Assembly (NCBI GenBank): GCA_937860285.1 | Contig: CALMBS010000393.1 | Coordinates: 1-5,554 of the forward strand | Direction of reading: 5' to 3' | Origin: an uncultured Chloroflexota bacterium | GTDB lineage: Bacteria; Chloroflexota; Dehalococcoidia; UBA2247; RBG-13-53-26 | Length of the DNA: 5,554 bases | Part shown: one piece after another, positions 5,154-5,554 of the stretch | How positions within the stretch are numbered: the stretch's first letter is position 1 | Layout of the letters: every line of letters starts with the position of its first letter | Notes under the pieces: generated by a model | Told to the model about the DNA's origin: nothing | Seen by the model: the letters and a program-made list of their open reading frames with translations, nothing else | Databases searched by the model: none | Program-made: the position numbers and the translations under genes

Positions 5154-5330
5154 CGCTTGACGCATCGAGTCCGAACTGGTATGGTTGGATTCTGATTCTC
5201 GGGCAATCTGGGATTATCGCGGTGGGTAACGCCGGCTGGCTGCCCACCGCCAGTTTGGATGGACGTCTAGATGCGCAATAGGATCTCCGACACCCGTGAG
5301 GGATTTGCCCGTCAAGCGGAGTCCGATGCG
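5154..5330. repeat. Inverted-repeat pair enclosing a hairpin
   Basis: CGCTTGACG (5154-5162) is the exact reverse complement of CGTCAAGCG (5310-5318). Next to these, CGCATCG (5161-5167) is the reverse complement of CGATGCG (5324-5330). Both arms also contain AGTCCGA in the same orientation. The word order is not mirrored, so the arms are not simple terminal inverted repeats. The interval could fold as one RNA domain or represent a rearranged repeat. Confidence 0.35.
5219..5250. repeat. 8-bp GC-rich hairpin with inner stem
   Basis: GCGGTGGG (5219-5226) pairs perfectly with CCCACCGC (5243-5250). Inside, GCC (5231-5233) can pair with GGC (5238-5240). It is followed by CAGTTTGG, so there is no good T-run. 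It sits 163 bases past the stop of the upstream gene and could end its transcript or be part of the larger structured interval. Confidence 0.4.
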
Positions 5331-5399
5331 TGGGCAAGGGCATCAACCTACGACCTGTGCAAGCGCCTGCCTGTGCAGCCATACGGTAAGAGGCGGTGA
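5271..5399 (+). CDS. Possible small protein, 42 aa
   Basis: An ATG frame encodes 42 residues starting MRNRISDTREGFARQAESD and ending RLPVQPYGKRR. It is basic, with a helix-compatible middle and a Pro/Gly tail. I do not recognise the family. The upstream sequence offers only a weak GGATGGA ribosome-binding site. The frame overlaps the right arm of the inverted-repeat pair and an inner TTGCCC/GGGCAA repeat, so the DNA may be conserved for structure instead. It could also be chance. Confidence 0.25.
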   Translation: MRNRISDTREGFARQAESDAWARASTYDLCKRLPVQPYGKRR

Positions 5400-5459
5400 C
5401 TCGTTCGTACTTGACGGCTGCCATACCTGACATGCCCCCCTCAAACGGAACCAGTTGTG

Positions 5460-5511
5460 ATGTTAGACTGGAAACCTGACGAAAAGGGGGCAGCCAATGT
5501 AGTTCTAACAT
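5460..5511. repeat. Inverted repeat ATGTTAGA/TCTAACAT near the right edge
   Basis: ATGTTAGA (5460-5467) and TCTAACAT (5504-5511) are perfect 8-bp reverse complements separated by 36 bases. Directly after them lies the 10-bp palindrome GACTGCAGTC (5514-5523). The intervening GAAAAGGGGGCAG is purine-rich. It may be an operator or part of an element continuing past the window. I cannot assign a function. Confidence 0.3.
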
Positions 5512-5554
5512 AGGACTGCAGTCTATTGCCATCCCGGGTTAATTGCCGCAGCTC

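Larger units (their letters stand above)
5056..5554. other. Non-coding tail with several inverted repeats
   Basis: No confident gene lies here. A minus-strand frame covering 4999-5532 has no ribosome-binding site and no recognisable sequence. Present are: two TGACGCG words 11 bp apart (5071-5077 and 5082-5088); a 10-bp palindrome GAGGGCCCTC (5091-5100), enclosed by GCTGA/TCAGC (5088-5092 and 5105-5109) and followed by TTT; an inverted-repeat pair at 5154 and 5310; a hairpin at 5219-5250; and a long-looped inverted repeat at 5460-5511. Confidence 0.45.

Noticed and set aside
5184..5190. GTTGGAT, another match to the integron GTTRRRY box (also GTTAGAC at 5462-5468)
   Set aside because: No RYYYAAC partner lies at a suitable distance upstream, so these are probably chance matches.
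4999..5532. 177-codon open frame on the minus strand across the right gap
   Set aside because: It lacks a ribosome-binding site, overlaps the end of the better-supported plus-strand gene, and reads as non-protein-like sequence.

Overview
The window looks like an accessory stretch of a moderately GC-rich bacterial chromosome or metagenomic contig. It holds one insertion sequence followed by four sparsely packed, same-strand genes of unknown role, separated by long non-coding gaps. No gene here is a reliable phylum marker, so I do not name an organism. The IS half appears richer in GC than the genes after it.

Positions 1 to about 1543 are the left part of an IS21-family element on the minus strand. 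It carries a complete istA transposase with an intact DDE triad, the first 68 codons of istB (running off the left edge), an untranslated leader with a hairpin over the ribosome-binding region, and a left end with two spaced 24-bp subterminal repeats. The other end and the target duplication lie outside the window, so the insertion cannot be confirmed from its flanks.

Immediately beyond the IS end, on the plus strand, are: a three-helix membrane protein with a C-terminal domain probably outside the cytoplasm (1630-2421); a 363-bp gap with a consensus -10 box, a stem-loop and an attC-like inverted repeat; a zinc-ribbon plus GRAM-domain protein (2785-3195); and a TPR protein (3374-3937). After a roughly 450-bp gap comes a beta-rich protein with no clear start and a C-terminal 30-residue repeat (4387-5055), which may be the tail of a larger, truncated gene. 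The last 500 bp has inverted repeats and hairpins and one possible 42-codon ORF.

The plus-strand genes share orientation, but wide gaps argue against one tight operon. Their domains (membrane anchor, lipid or protein-binding GRAM fold, TPR scaffold) suggest adaptor or scaffold roles, with no enzymatic motif visible. I see no CRISPR array, tRNA, rRNA or recognisable defence system. The items most worth checking are the attC-like site before the zinc-ribbon gene, the hairpin over the istA ribosome-binding site, the C-terminal repeat of the last gene, and the inverted-repeat cluster at 5154-5330.
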